A DNA stretch of 64,000 bases from positions 62,001-126,000 of the forward strand of contig NZ_JAGSPN010000001.1 in assembly GCF_018139685.1 (NCBI RefSeq), given 5' to 3'. Positions 1 to 8,994 of this stretch are shown piece after piece. The stretch is from Cognatundibacterium luofuense (GTDB lineage: Bacteria > Pseudomonadota > Gammaproteobacteria > Burkholderiales > Burkholderiaceae_D). Numbering within the stretch: position 1 is the stretch's first letter; every line of letters begins with the position of its first letter. The notes beneath the pieces were generated by a model that saw only the letters and a list, made by a program, of their open reading frames with translations, searched no databases and was not told the origin of the DNA. The translations under genes and the position numbers were made by a program.

Positions 1-1
1 T

Positions 2-649
2 CGGCCCCTTTCTGCGGATTTGCACAATCACGTGCTCACATATGCGAAGCGGGAAAAGCTTTCTGTAAATGCCGTGTTTTCTGCTGCTCTGGTTATCTGG
101 TTGCGTTCTGTATTACCTGAAGATACTGGCACTCACTTTACGATGGCAGTCAATTTACGCGGAATGCCCTGCTGGCCAGAGAAAAACGGAATACGCAGCG
201 GTATGGTGAATGCAAGCTTAAGTATCCCGTCTGCTTTGTCAGATGCAGAACTATGCAGAGAAATCTCACAGCAAACTGCAGATCTGAAGACTGTACAGGG
301 AATTCAACCCGCCATGGCATTGATGGAAAATGCAGAGGGTCTCATGCGTAGTCCGCTGCCGCCTTCGATTGTCTATAAGCTCATGAACCTTGCCCAGACC
401 AGCAATGTTTTGTACTCAAATCCCGGTCGTACAGATGGTCTCTTGGAATTATTCGGCGAGACTCGTGTACTGAACTGGTGCGAATTTGGCTGTCTGGTAC
501 CACCATATAACCTGATGTTTCTGACCCCGCAACTGAATCAGCGTCTTCAACTGGATGTGGTTTTTTCCAGGAAGTGTTTTCCGGATATTGAGCTGATGTT
601 TATTCAACCGTTTTTGCAGGCTTTGTCGGGACTTGTTCTTGCAGATTAG
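2..649 (+). CDS. Condensation/CoA-dependent acyltransferase-like protein, C-terminal part
   Basis: The frame is already open at base 2, so only the C-terminal 215 or so residues are present and the start lies upstream. The TTG at 20 is internal and has no ribosome binding site. The fold resembles the second half of condensation-domain or wax-ester-synthase/PapA-like acyltransferases: a segment like 'TMAVNLRG', a 'SNVLYSNPGR' stretch where this superfamily has its SNxGR-like latch, and a hydrophobic C-terminal helix. The catalytic HHxxxD would be in the missing part, so activity and substrate cannot be judged. Superfamily call is moderate; no specific function is offered. Confidence 0.5.
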   Translation, partial: RPLSADLHNHVLTYAKREKLSVNAVFSAALVIWLRSVLPEDTGTHFTMAVNLRGMPCWPEKNGIRSGMVNASLSIPSALSDAELCREISQQTADLKTVQGIQPAMALMENAEGLMRSPLPPSIVYKLMNLAQTSNVLYSNPGRTDGLLELFGETRVLNWCEFGCLVPPYNLMFLTPQLNQRLQLDVVFSRKCFPDIELMFIQPFLQALSGLVLAD

Positions 650-675
650 CCGCACTCTGCTCCGCTTGCCGCCTG

Positions 676-709
676 AAATAAAAATAGCCGGGATAAGTAT
701 CCCGGCTAT
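676..709 (-). terminator. Rho-independent terminator of the reverse lipoprotein gene
   Basis: A perfect 12-bp stem (684-695 with 698-709, ATAGCCGGGATA arm) has an A-run at 679-684 that reads as a U-tract on the reverse strand. It lies 25 bases past the stop of the reverse gene ending at 734. It could also slow transcription from the forward gene ending at 649. Confidence 0.85.
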
Positions 710-733
710 GTCAGATATTGAAGAAGTCAGTGA

Positions 734-2899
734 TTATTCTTCCACATCCAGATAGGCGTAGCCGCCGTGTGCACCAAGAGCGCAATCTGCTGCTACCACG
801 CGAATGGTGATCTGATCGCCTGCATACTGGGCTGCCGGTAAATCAACTAATTGCCACGGGATTGAGCGCCATTTATCGTTGCGGTAGGATTTCCAGCCGG
901 AATACGACGGGTCGTTGGAGTAGAAACGTTTTGTGTACAGAACGATGCCTTTGGTTTTATTTTCCACCACGATTTCTACATATGGCTGCTCTGCAGGACT
1001 GTGGTTCGGATCTTCCAGTACGGCAGACCAGTAGAAACGCACTGTCGGATTTTTTGTTTTCGGTACAACAGCCGTTTGCGTCAGTGTACTGATATGGAAG
1101 TTATTATCTTCATTATTAACACGGGCAGCGTATTTGCCGAACAGCGGAACCGGCAAGTCGGTAGCGATCGGGTCATAGCTGATACCGCTGACTACAACAC
1201 TTTTATCTGAGGGATTGATCTCAGTTGCATCAGACCAGGTGCGGCGGGTCGATGTCCAGGCATTAAAATTGCCGGTTTCAAAACCCATGTTCTGGAAGAA
1301 GAACTGATTTGCCACCTTGATTTTGAACTGACGGAATGCGTGAAAACCACCAGCCCAGTTCTTTTTGTTTTCTGATACCAGAATCATCACATCAGTACCG
1401 GCCAGATTCGGCAGTTTGGTCAGCGTATAGCGGAAGCGGTTGCTGGTCTGATCGAGATCTGCAGCGGCAACCCATGTACCATTGATATAAATATGTGCGT
1501 AACGCTGAGCAGTCGGATTTTGTGCTGAAGACGGACGCGGAACTGTGCCTTCAATCACCACATTGTTTTCATCGATGACTTCCATCGTATTCGGATTTGT
1601 CAGCGTTGCCACCGGTGTGCTGATGCTGATTTTCGGATAGAAACTGCTGTTGAATCCGTTCTGCGCTGCCTGATACACGGAGTTCAGGAAATTACCGGAG
1701 TAGGCGCTGTTGAAGGATGCAAATGCGAAGATATCAAAGCCCTGATTTTTCGATGTCTGACCAAAACCATCGGTCCAGTTCCACGGAACAGTCACGACTT
1801 CACCCGGAAAGTTATTGTCGTAATACAGGAATTGCTGCTTATCGCCATCATAGGCATACACGGTCACGGCGTGGCCTTGCGAGAATCCGCCGGTCAGTCC
1901 GGCAACGCCCATCGCAAAAATCTGTGCCTGACGTGTCAGTCTGAATTGCTGGATCACACTCAGCGCGGTACGACGGTCAGCCAGCTGGCGCGTCAGTTTG
2001 GCAGCACTGACATCGTTGAGCGCCTGAATATGGGCTTTCTGATTTCCTGCCTGATAGACACGGCCTACCACTTCACGTGCAACCTGATCATCTTCTTCCT
2101 GATTCAGATTACCTTCTTTCCATAATGCGCTGAGACCAGTCGCGGAAGGAACTTTCTTTGCATTCTGATACCAGGCAGAGAATGCTGCCATACCGAAGCA
2201 GCTACCGCCCGGAGAATCGTAGGAGCCAAAATTGTGAATAAAGAAGCTGTCGGTTGCAGGATCGAATCCGGAAATTGCTGTGGTCAGTGACTTGTAATCC
2301 GGTGCAGTATTACCTTTCAGCAGATCGATAAACATCACCACATATTTGGATGCATGAGCGGTAATAAAGGTCAGCGTTCCTTTATCGCGGTCTATGCTGC
2401 GCACAGCAACCGGGCTGTAAGTTTTCAGGGTTTCATCCCAATAGATTACGACAGGAACCTGATCTGCCGGAACATCTTTGACACTGAAAGGTACGGTGAT
2501 TGCGACGCTCTTACCGAAATCAGTGCTGTCATCCCGGTTCAGTACAAACACTTTACTGACTTGCTTTGCACCGGATTTAACAGCTTCATCCGGCAATGGT
2601 GCTGGCAGGTTTTCTTCAAAGGTCAGGGTGATTTTTTCAGCATTGACCAGCGTTTCAGCCCCGATTTCAACCTGTGCACCGAAAATAGGGCTGCTCGGAT
2701 CGGTAATGCGGATAATGCCGCCGCCTTCCGGAATCAGATTCTGATTGTTGTTCTGTCCACTCTGGTTATTTCCAGATGAGGAATCTGTGTTATCGCTATT
2801 GCTGCCGCCGCTACAGGCGGTCAGCGTGGTGAACAGGATGATACTGGCCCAGCGCAGTACCACACGGTGCTTCCCTTGCAGGGATACGCGTATAGACAT
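734..2899 (-). CDS. Large lipoprotein with putative papain-like cysteine peptidase core
   Basis: 721 residues from the ATG at 2899, chosen because AAGGAG lies 5 bases upstream; a GTG six bases earlier is possible. The N-terminus is a lipoprotein signal ending in LTAC (Cys29 with this start), followed by a Ser/Asn/Gly-rich linker of about 25 residues. Residues 60-190 look like a beta-sandwich with a ZU5-like flavour. Residues 215-400 hold GGSCFGMAAF, then QGHAVTVYAYDG, then YYDNNFPGE, the Cys...His...Asp order of papain/C39-fold enzymes (Cys234, His343, Asp361). The rest is beta-rich and probably Ig- or carbohydrate-binding-like. It stands alone, between a 3' terminator and a 270-base AT-rich upstream gap. 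Family not recognised by name; peptidase activity is inference. Confidence 0.75.
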   Translation of the reverse strand: MSIRVSLQGKHRVVLRWASIILFTTLTACSGGSNSDNTDSSSGNNQSGQNNNQNLIPEGGGIIRITDPSSPIFGAQVEIGAETLVNAEKITLTFEENLPAPLPDEAVKSGAKQVSKVFVLNRDDSTDFGKSVAITVPFSVKDVPADQVPVVIYWDETLKTYSPVAVRSIDRDKGTLTFITAHASKYVVMFIDLLKGNTAPDYKSLTTAISGFDPATDSFFIHNFGSYDSPGGSCFGMAAFSAWYQNAKKVPSATGLSALWKEGNLNQEEDDQVAREVVGRVYQAGNQKAHIQALNDVSAAKLTRQLADRRTALSVIQQFRLTRQAQIFAMGVAGLTGGFSQGHAVTVYAYDGDKQQFLYYDNNFPGEVVTVPWNWTDGFGQTSKNQGFDIFAFASFNSAYSGNFLNSVYQAAQNGFNSSFYPKISISTPVATLTNPNTMEVIDENNVVIEGTVPRPSSAQNPTAQRYAHIYINGTWVAAADLDQTSNRFRYTLTKLPNLAGTDVMILVSENKKNWAGGFHAFRQFKIKVANQFFFQNMGFETGNFNAWTSTRRTWSDATEINPSDKSVVVSGISYDPIATDLPVPLFGKYAARVNNEDNNFHISTLTQTAVVPKTKNPTVRFYWSAVLEDPNHSPAEQPYVEIVVENKTKGIVLYTKRFYSNDPSYSGWKSYRNDKWRSIPWQLVDLPAAQYAGDQITIRVVAADCALGAHGGYAYLDVEE

Positions 2900-3172
2900 C
2901 GTCACTCCTTTCAGTATTTAGACTATGCAGAAAGCAGCAATGCTAAATGGCTAAAATTAGTAAAACGACACATATTACGTTTTGACACACAGTTGTTTTT
3001 TGGAAATTCAAAACCATGTTTGTAAATACATTGTTACAAAATGAGATGATTAAGAAGGATATTTTCCAAAAAAATGATGTTGATATTCGGATGCGGAGAA
3101 AGTTTTCCGGAAGTTGATGCTTGTGTTTAGCCAATAGATACTAATCTGGTGCAGATTCAGAAAATTCAGTTT

Positions 3173-3721
3173 TTACAAAGACTGTTCGTAACAAAGTTGG
3201 ATCAAGCCATCATCGAAAGCCTGACTGCTTTGCAGTTGCCAGTACTGATCTTCGGTCAGCTCGCCGAACAGTCGGATACCTTTACCCAGCAACACCGGAG
3301 CCAGCGTCAGTGTCATCCGTGAAATCAGGCTTTCACTGAGTAAGGCCTGTATTGCTTCCTGTCCCTCGACGGCAATATTACGGAATCCGGATGTACTGAT
3401 TTGTTGTAATGCGCTGATTGCATTGCCTTGTATCAGGCGGATAGCAGATGGCAATTTCCCCGCCGCGATTGCGGGCAGTTGCTCCTCCGTATAAACGAAG
3501 CAGGTATCAGGAACAGGTATGCCAGCTGACAATAAAGATTTCATATCTGCATAGCTGATCAGCATCGCGTCTGTGGACGACAGATATTGCCGGTAGCCGT
3601 AGTCATGACTTGCGCTCGCCACACTGGCCAGCCAGTCTTGCGATCCGTCTTCACGCGTCAGAAATCCGTCCAGACTGATTGCGGAGAACATACTGCAGAT
3701 GGTGTGCATAAAGGAAGTCAT
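3173..3721 (-). CDS. RibD C-terminal/dihydrofolate reductase-like protein
   Basis: 182 residues as drawn; ATGs at 3709 and 3691 are equally possible and none has a clear Shine-Dalgarno. The start FSAISLDGFLTREDGSQDWL is typical of the YwjB/YyaP branch of the RibD_C superfamily (NADPH-dependent reductase fold). The 'VEGQEAIQALL' and 'LAPVLLGKGIRLFGE' stretches are the cofactor-site and C-terminal strands of that family. Members are small stand-alone reductases of mostly unknown substrate. No riboflavin genes lie nearby, so a role in flavin synthesis is not implied. Confidence 0.8.
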   Translation of the reverse strand: MTSFMHTICSMFSAISLDGFLTREDGSQDWLASVASASHDYGYRQYLSSTDAMLISYADMKSLLSAGIPVPDTCFVYTEEQLPAIAAGKLPSAIRLIQGNAISALQQISTSGFRNIAVEGQEAIQALLSESLISRMTLTLAPVLLGKGIRLFGELTEDQYWQLQSSQAFDDGLIQLCYEQSL

Positions 3722-3801
3722 ACAAGCAGAAACAAGGTGTTACTTTAGCATGCAGATCGCATGGCACACTGTGCTGAATGATGCAATTCAGGAGAGATGA
3801 T

Positions 3802-4650
3802 ATGCGGAAGAAATTCATGATGCGTTGTTGTGTTTTACCGTTGCTTTATATGACCACAGCATTGCCTGCGATGGCGGCTGAGTCGCTGAAACTACTGCGT
3901 GCGGATCGTCAGCAGATTCCGGCAATGGCATACATTCCCGAAGCCGCCTGCAAGGGGGTTGCCGTGATTTCCCACGGTGCCGGTGGATCGGAAAAAGGGT
4001 ATGCCTATCTCGCAGATGCCTTATCCCGACAAGGCTGGCTGACTGTGGTGCCGGCACATAAGGAAAGCGGTACGCGTGTACTGGGGCGTTCTTTGCTGCG
4101 CAATAAACCGAACGAGGCACTGACGCAGATGGTGACAGACAGTGCAGCTTACCGCACGCGGCTGGAAGAGATCGGTCTGGCAAAAGACTGGGCGCGTCAG
4201 CGTTGTCCGCAGGGCGAAGCTGTCTTACTCGGACACTCTATGGGTGCGGCGACCACCATGATAGAAGCCGGTGCTGAAAATCTAGTGGGAGTGCGTGGTG
4301 AACGCCGTTTCGACCGTTATGTTGCAATGTCACCACAGGGATCGGGGCTGATTTTCCCTGCACATGCCTGGTCAGCTATACGTCAGCCTGTGCTGATGAT
4401 GACGGGTACACGCGATGCCGAACTGGGCGGGCAGTCGTGGCAAAGCCGTACCGAAGCTTTTGCAGAAATGCCGCCCGGTTGTAAATGGCTGGGGGTGATT
4501 GATGAAGCGACACATAGTCATTTTGGCGGACGCAGCCTCAGTTCCGCGATGGAGCAACTGATCACGGGAACCGTTTTTGCATTCCTGAACGGAGGTCAGC
4601 GCTGTGTCTTGCCCGCACCACAGCCCGGCTTACAACTGCAACAGCGGTAG
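3802..4650 (+). CDS. Secreted alpha/beta hydrolase (dienelactone hydrolase/PHB-depolymerase-like)
   Basis: 282 residues. The ATG at 3802 is preceded by AGGAGA at 3790, better placed than two upstream ATGs at 3778 and 3781. A signal peptide ends near PAMAAES, so the enzyme is periplasmic or secreted. HGAGGSEKGY is the oxyanion-side loop, GHSMGA carries the nucleophile Ser, MTGTRDAE the acid and THSHFGG the His, giving a complete catalytic triad. This is typical of the COG4188 predicted dienelactone hydrolase group. Substrate unknown. It is followed at a short distance by an RDD membrane protein gene on the same strand. Confidence 0.8.
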   Translation: MRKKFMMRCCVLPLLYMTTALPAMAAESLKLLRADRQQIPAMAYIPEAACKGVAVISHGAGGSEKGYAYLADALSRQGWLTVVPAHKESGTRVLGRSLLRNKPNEALTQMVTDSAAYRTRLEEIGLAKDWARQRCPQGEAVLLGHSMGAATTMIEAGAENLVGVRGERRFDRYVAMSPQGSGLIFPAHAWSAIRQPVLMMTGTRDAELGGQSWQSRTEAFAEMPPGCKWLGVIDEATHSHFGGRSLSSAMEQLITGTVFAFLNGGQRCVLPAPQPGLQLQQR

Positions 4651-4723
4651 GAAAAAGTTTGCCATTTTTATATGGTGGGAGTAAGGTGCATTCCAGTTTG
4701 TTTTGTCAGTACTCACTCTCATC

Positions 4724-5656
4724 ATGGCTACCGCTCCTGCCTTCCCGATTCCCGCTGTCTGGCTGCGCCTTCCGGCGTTTGCAGTGGATCTGCTTCTGCT
4801 GTATTTGCTGGGCTGGTTGCTGTGCAGAATACCCGGAGTAGCGTTTGATCAACTGGGTGCACTGGCGCGTGTCGCAGGTTTTACGGCGGCCTGCCTGTAT
4901 TTTGCATTGACGGAAGCGCTGACAGGTTGTTCACCCGGTCAGCGTTTGTTCGGTTTGCGCTGTGTTTCTGCCGACGGGAGTCCCTTACGTACCGGACAGT
5001 CTTTTTTACGGGCATGCTTATTCGGCTTGCCGTGGTTTTGTTCCGGTTTTCAGTTACCTTTACCGGGCGATGCATTCGCTGCGCGTCTGATGCAGGGGCT
5101 GACACTGGCTGGTCTGGGGGCAAATGTCTATTTATGGCTGCTGAATCGCCCTGCACATCGCGGATATCATGAAATTCTGAGCAATACGGTGGTGGTCCGG
5201 CGGGTCGCGGATACGCCCTGTCTCACATTGCCTGCGTTTTCAGGCCGGCATATGAAAGTACTGGCGGGCTGGTTACTGTTATCGGGTGCAGCACCGTTTT
5301 TGTTGCGCTGGGACAGCTCAGAATTGCCGGAGACCAGCGTCAGCCGCGCACAGCAAGTGATGCTGGATTTTTCTCAGGTCCGTTATGCCGGCATCAGTGA
5401 AGGCACTGGTGTGCGTCCTTCGCGTCAGACGGATCGTCTGACCCTCAAAGTGATTCTGAAAGAAAACCGGGTACTCAGCAGCGGTTTGGCATTGAAACTG
5501 GCAAAAGCCGTGGTCGCCCGTGTTCCGGAAATGGCTTACCGTGATCTGGTGGAAGTCGAGCTGATTTACGGTACCGATCTTGGTATTTACAGCCGGTACG
5601 ACCGTGAGCTGTATTACTTCGACGCACACCTGCTTTTGCAGACTCCTGCACAGTAA
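4724..5656 (+). CDS. RDD family membrane protein with extra C-terminal domain
   Basis: 310 residues from the ATG at 4724; a TTG at 4703 is the alternative, and neither has a strong ribosome binding site. Residues 1-165 form an RDD domain: RLPAFAVD in the first membrane helix, SPGQRLFGLR after the second, a third hydrophobic stretch, then HRGYHEILSNTVVV, where the last Asp of the usual motif is replaced by Glu. Another hydrophobic segment near 180-200 precedes a soluble domain of about 110 residues. RDD proteins are membrane proteins of often unknown role, some linked to ion or compatible-solute transport. The extra soluble domain is unassigned. Confidence 0.75.
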   Translation: MATAPAFPIPAVWLRLPAFAVDLLLLYLLGWLLCRIPGVAFDQLGALARVAGFTAACLYFALTEALTGCSPGQRLFGLRCVSADGSPLRTGQSFLRACLFGLPWFCSGFQLPLPGDAFAARLMQGLTLAGLGANVYLWLLNRPAHRGYHEILSNTVVVRRVADTPCLTLPAFSGRHMKVLAGWLLLSGAAPFLLRWDSSELPETSVSRAQQVMLDFSQVRYAGISEGTGVRPSRQTDRLTLKVILKENRVLSSGLALKLAKAVVARVPEMAYRDLVEVELIYGTDLGIYSRYDRELYYFDAHLLLQTPAQ

Positions 5657-5685
5657 ATCGCCAACGCCCGCGAAGACAGTGGGCC

Positions 5686-6765
5686 TCAGCGCGAACGCAT
5701 GACGAAACGGATCACACCGTCACTGCCGGTACTGCGCTCCAGTTCGCCGGCAAACCACAAGTAATGCAAGTGCGCGAGTGCTTCGCCAATCGCAAAAGTC
5801 AGTTGATGGGCATCCAGCGGACGGCGGAACATCACCGGTACGATATCGCAGGCAGATTGCGGTTCGCGGCAAGCCTGACGCACTTCTTCCAGTCGTTCTG
5901 CATGATGATCACGCAGCTGTTGAATTCGGGTATGCAGGCCGCGGAATGGCTTGCCGTGCGAGGGCAGGATCAGTACGTCGTCAGGCAAGCTTTCATATTT
6001 ACGCAGGGAATCCAGATACTGCGCCACCGGATTAGCTTCCGGTTCAATCGCAAATACCGAAACATTGGTGGAAATGCGCGGCAGCAGCATGTCGCCGGAA
6101 ATCAGGACATTCCGTTCCGCGCAATACAGAGAGGCATGTTCCGGCGAATGGCCGAAACCGGTAATGATCTGCCAGCGGAAGTTGCCGGTTTGCAGTGGTA
6201 TGCCTTCCTGCAAGCGATGATAGGCAACCGGAACAGTCGGCACCAGCCTTGAGTAATACGTCTTACGCTCCTGAATCCGGCTTTCCATTTCAGGGCTGGT
6301 CAGGCCGTGGCGACGGAAATGCGGGAACATCGCTGAACCATCGGCACCCGGCAATCCGGCAGACATCATGCGGGCAAATGCGTATTCTCCCGCAGTCATC
6401 CACAGCGGTGCATTCCACAACTGGCACAGCCAGTCAGCAAGCCCGACATGATCCGGATGACAATGGGTGACCAGTACCCGCAGCACAGGACGTCCGCCGA
6501 GCAATTCCTGTGCGCTGGCAAACAGGATTTCCCAGGCATCACGGGTCGTGTCGCTGGCGATGCCGCAGTCCACTACCGTCCAGCCGCGCTGACGGCCATT
6601 CGGCGTTTCAAGTTCGTCATCAATCAGCCACAGATTGATGTGGTTCAGTGCAAATGGTAATTCCATGCGCAACCACAGCACGCCGGGTGCTACTTCCAGA
6701 GTGCGGCCACGGGCAGGCAGGGTATCGCCAAAAGGGTAGTGCAGTTGCTGTTCCAGCGGGTTCAT
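5686..6765 (-). CDS. Metallo-beta-lactamase-fold hydrolase
   Basis: 359 residues. THCHPDHVG gives the HxHxDH zinc motif (His101, His103, Asp105, His106). GFGHSPEHA and SGDMLLP supply the later His and Asp ligands, and LPSHGKPF the last His, so both metal sites look complete. The size and the C-terminal helical part (DIVPVMFRRPLDAHQLTFAIGEALAHLHYL) match the lactamase-B-2/winged-helix hydrolases often found beside acyl-CoA catabolic genes, possibly thioesterase-like. It is divergent from liuR, and the LiuR-type palindrome at 6850 lies between them, so LiuR could also influence it. Substrate unknown. Confidence 0.85.
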   Translation of the reverse strand: MNPLEQQLHYPFGDTLPARGRTLEVAPGVLWLRMELPFALNHINLWLIDDELETPNGRQRGWTVVDCGIASDTTRDAWEILFASAQELLGGRPVLRVLVTHCHPDHVGLADWLCQLWNAPLWMTAGEYAFARMMSAGLPGADGSAMFPHFRRHGLTSPEMESRIQERKTYYSRLVPTVPVAYHRLQEGIPLQTGNFRWQIITGFGHSPEHASLYCAERNVLISGDMLLPRISTNVSVFAIEPEANPVAQYLDSLRKYESLPDDVLILPSHGKPFRGLHTRIQQLRDHHAERLEEVRQACREPQSACDIVPVMFRRPLDAHQLTFAIGEALAHLHYLWFAGELERSTGSDGVIRFVMRSR

Positions 6766-6849
6766 GCGAATTTCTCAGAGTCGGTGCCTGAATGGCAAAA
6801 ATATCGGCAGGCGGCAGGACGAATCGCCTACAATGCCTTGATTCTCAAA

Positions 6850-6870
6850 TTGACGTTTACGTAAACTGAA
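6850..6870. promoter_or_regulatory. LiuR-type operator upstream of liuR
   Basis: A perfect 12-base palindrome GTTTACGTAAAC at 6855-6866 is preceded by TTGAC. The LiuR consensus known from proteobacteria is of the TTTACGTxxACGTAAA type. It sits in the 164-base gap between the reverse hydrolase gene and liuR and recurs in near-identical form at 7410, so autoregulation is likely. Confidence 0.75.
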
Positions 6871-6929
6871 ACCAGAATGTACACCGGTTTCCGGCTTTTT
6901 TCATCCTTTCGTAACTGTGTTTTACCTCT

Positions 6930-7328
6930 ATGGCGACGTATACCATCACTGAACTGGCACGTGAGTTCGACATTACTCCGCGTGCAATCCGCTTTTACGA
7001 AGACCAGGGCTTACTCAGTCCGGCACGTGAAGGCCCGAATGGCCGCAATCGCGTCTACACATCGCGCGACCGCACCCATCTGAAGCTGACACTGCGCGGT
7101 AAACGACTGGGCCTGAGCCTGTCGGATATCAAGGCGCTCATCGAAATGTATCAGTCGCCGAAAGACACGGAAGCGCAGCTGAAGAGTTTTCTGGAGGTAC
7201 TGGCACGTCATCGTGCGACGCTGGAGCAGCAGCGTGAAGATATCGAAATCATGCTCGATGAAATCCGGACACATGAAGAGAAAAGCCATCAGTTACTGCA
7301 ACAGGTGCACAGCGGCAATGCTGCATGA
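6930..7328 (+). CDS. liuR: LiuR, MerR-family regulator of leucine/isovalerate catabolism
   Basis: 132 residues. The N-terminal winged helix-turn-helix reads TITELAREFDITPRAIRFYEDQGLLSP, the canonical MerR start, followed by the wing and LGLSLSDIKALIEMY. A coiled-coil dimer helix covers about residues 75-120. There is no cysteine-rich metal site, as expected for the acyl-CoA-responsive LiuR branch. Position directly before an isovaleryl-CoA dehydrogenase gene, with matching palindromes on both sides, supports LiuR over other MerR members. Known LiuR proteins repress branched-chain acyl-CoA genes until an intermediate accumulates; the effector here is inferred. Confidence 0.88.
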   Translation: MATYTITELAREFDITPRAIRFYEDQGLLSPAREGPNGRNRVYTSRDRTHLKLTLRGKRLGLSLSDIKALIEMYQSPKDTEAQLKSFLEVLARHRATLEQQREDIEIMLDEIRTHEEKSHQLLQQVHSGNAA

Positions 7329-7409
7329 GGATGGTAAATTGCTATTTTTCTGTCGTCCGGCAGGCACAGCTGAGCTTATGCTTTCGCGGCAGTCGCCGGA
7401 CGTGGTAAA

Positions 7410-7431
7410 TTGACGTTTACGTTAACGTCAA
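7410..7431. promoter_or_regulatory. LiuR-type operator upstream of liuA
   Basis: A 22-base near-perfect inverted repeat with arms TTGACGTTTAC / GTTAACGTCAA shares a 15-base start with the site at 6850. A possible -10 (TATGAT, 7439-7444) lies 17 bases after TTTACG (7416-7421), so the operator would cover the -35 region of the liu promoter. The promoter boxes are tentative; the palindrome is clear. Confidence 0.8.
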
Positions 7432-7553
7432 TTAGACGTATGATTTTCGTTTTACTGCTGTAAGCACAGCAGACCCGTATCAGCCACTGCTGCGGACAGT
7501 GATCCTGCCGCCCGGTGGTCATAACCAGAATCTAACCAGACAGCGAGGAAGAC

Positions 7554-8738
7554 ATGCTCCATTTACCCGGTTTAAGCTTTCAGCACGGTGACGACATTGC
7601 AGCACTGCGCGAGGCGGTGCAACAGTTTGCCTCTGCCGAAATTGCGCCACGTGCCGCCGAAATTGACCGCACCGACCAGTTCCCTATGGATCTGTGGAAA
7701 AAAATGGGTGACCTCGGCGTACTGGGTATGACCGTCAGCGAAGAATACGGTGGTGCGAATATGGGCTATCTGGCCCACATCATCGTCATGGAAGAAATTT
7801 CCCGCGCTTCCGCGTCTGTTGGCTTGTCTTACGGCGCACACTCAAATCTGTGCGTGAACCAGATCAAACGTAACGGCACTAAAGAACAAAAACAAAAATA
7901 CCTGCCGAAACTGATCTCCGGTGAGCATATCGGCGCGCTTGCGATGTCTGAACCGAATGCCGGTTCCGACGTCGTCAGCATGAAACTGCGTGCTGATCTC
8001 AAAGGCGACCGCTATGTGCTGAACGGCAGCAAAATGTGGATCACCAACGGCCCAGACGCAGATACGCTGGTGGTGTACGCAAAAACCGATCTGGAAGCCG
8101 GTCCGCGCGGTATCACTGCTTTCCTGATCGAAAAAGGATTTAAAGGCTTTTCCGTTGCTCAGAAACTGGACAAGCTGGGTATGCGCGGTTCCCACACTGG
8201 CGAACTGGTGTTTGAAGACTGTGAAGTACCGGCAGAAAACGTGCTGGGTGGCGTTGGTAAAGGTGTTAACGTGCTGATGTCCGGTCTGGACTTCGAACGT
8301 GCTGTGTTGTCCGGCGGTCCGCTGGGTATTATGCAAGCCTGTATGGATGTCACCGTACCGTACATCCACGACCGCAAACAATTCGGTCAGTCTATCGGTG
8401 AATTCCAGCTGATGCAGGGCAAGATTGCGGATATGTATTCCACCATGATGGCCAGCAAAGCTTATGTGTATGCAGTTGGGCAGGCATGCGACCGTGCTGA
8501 TAACCCGGATGCAATCCGTGCGCTGCGTAAAGATGCGGCTGGCGCGATTCTGTTTTCCGCTGAAAAAGCGACTTGGCTGGCGGGTGAAACTATTCAGGCG
8601 CTGGGCGGTAACGGTTACATCAATGAATACCCTGCAGGCCGTCTGTGGCGTGATGCCAAACTGTACGAAATCGGTGCAGGTACCAGCGAGATCCGCCGCA
8701 TGCTGATCGGCCGCGAACTGTTCGCAGAAACCCGCTGA
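7554..8738 (+). CDS. liuA: Isovaleryl-CoA dehydrogenase
   Basis: 394 residues with a good GAGGAAG ribosome binding site. FAD flavoprotein that oxidises isovaleryl-CoA to 3-methylcrotonyl-CoA, the first committed step of leucine degradation after the keto-acid stage. Acyl-CoA dehydrogenase signatures are present ([13 protein letters not shown] near 128-140; [13 protein letters not shown]). The catalytic base is in the position peculiar to isovaleryl-CoA dehydrogenases, Glu248 in [12 protein letters not shown], while the usual C-terminal Glu is replaced ([12 protein letters not shown]). First structural gene of the LiuR-controlled cluster. Electrons would pass to ETF. Confidence 0.93.
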   Translation: MLHLPGLSFQHGDDIAALREAVQQFASAEIAPRAAEIDRTDQFPMDLWKKMGDLGVLGMTVSEEYGGANMGYLAHIIVMEEISRASASVGLSYGAHSNLCVNQIKRNGTKEQKQKYLPKLISGEHIGALAMSEPNAGSDVVSMKLRADLKGDRYVLNGSKMWITNGPDADTLVVYAKTDLEAGPRGITAFLIEKGFKGFSVAQKLDKLGMRGSHTGELVFEDCEVPAENVLGGVGKGVNVLMSGLDFERAVLSGGPLGIMQACMDVTVPYIHDRKQFGQSIGEFQLMQGKIADMYSTMMASKAYVYAVGQACDRADNPDAIRALRKDAAGAILFSAEKATWLAGETIQALGGNGYINEYPAGRLWRDAKLYEIGAGTSEIRRMLIGRELFAETR

Positions 8739-8747
8739 TCGCGCTTT

Positions 8748-8773
8748 ACAGGAACGGCGGCTGCTGTTCCTGT
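8748..8773 (+). other. Hairpin between liuA and aceK
   Basis: ACAGGAAC (8748-8755) pairs with GTTCCTGT (8766-8773) around a 10-base loop. It is followed by TCCGGTTTT, a poor U-tract. It could be a weak terminator or an mRNA-processing/stability element that separates liuA from aceK. The rest of the 256-base gap has no clear signal. Confidence 0.4.
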
Positions 8774-8994
8774 TCCGGTTTTCCGTGTTTAATCACGAGG
8801 TATCTGAGATCATGCCCATGTTGCACATGACACTGTTATCCGACGCTTCTGCAACGGCACGCCGGCGCAGTCCAGCCGGATTGCAGAAAATGGATAGCAA
8901 ACGATCTTCAGCAGGGCACTTACTGCGTCAGCAAACTGTGATGCAGATGTGCCTGTTATCGTGGCAATCATTGTTACCTTAACCGGAGCTCCGT

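Noticed and set aside
8812-8982. 56-codon frame between liuA and aceK
   Set aside because: The purine-rich bases are 13 bases from the ATG, the composition is not protein-like, and no family resemblance is seen; best read as intergenic.
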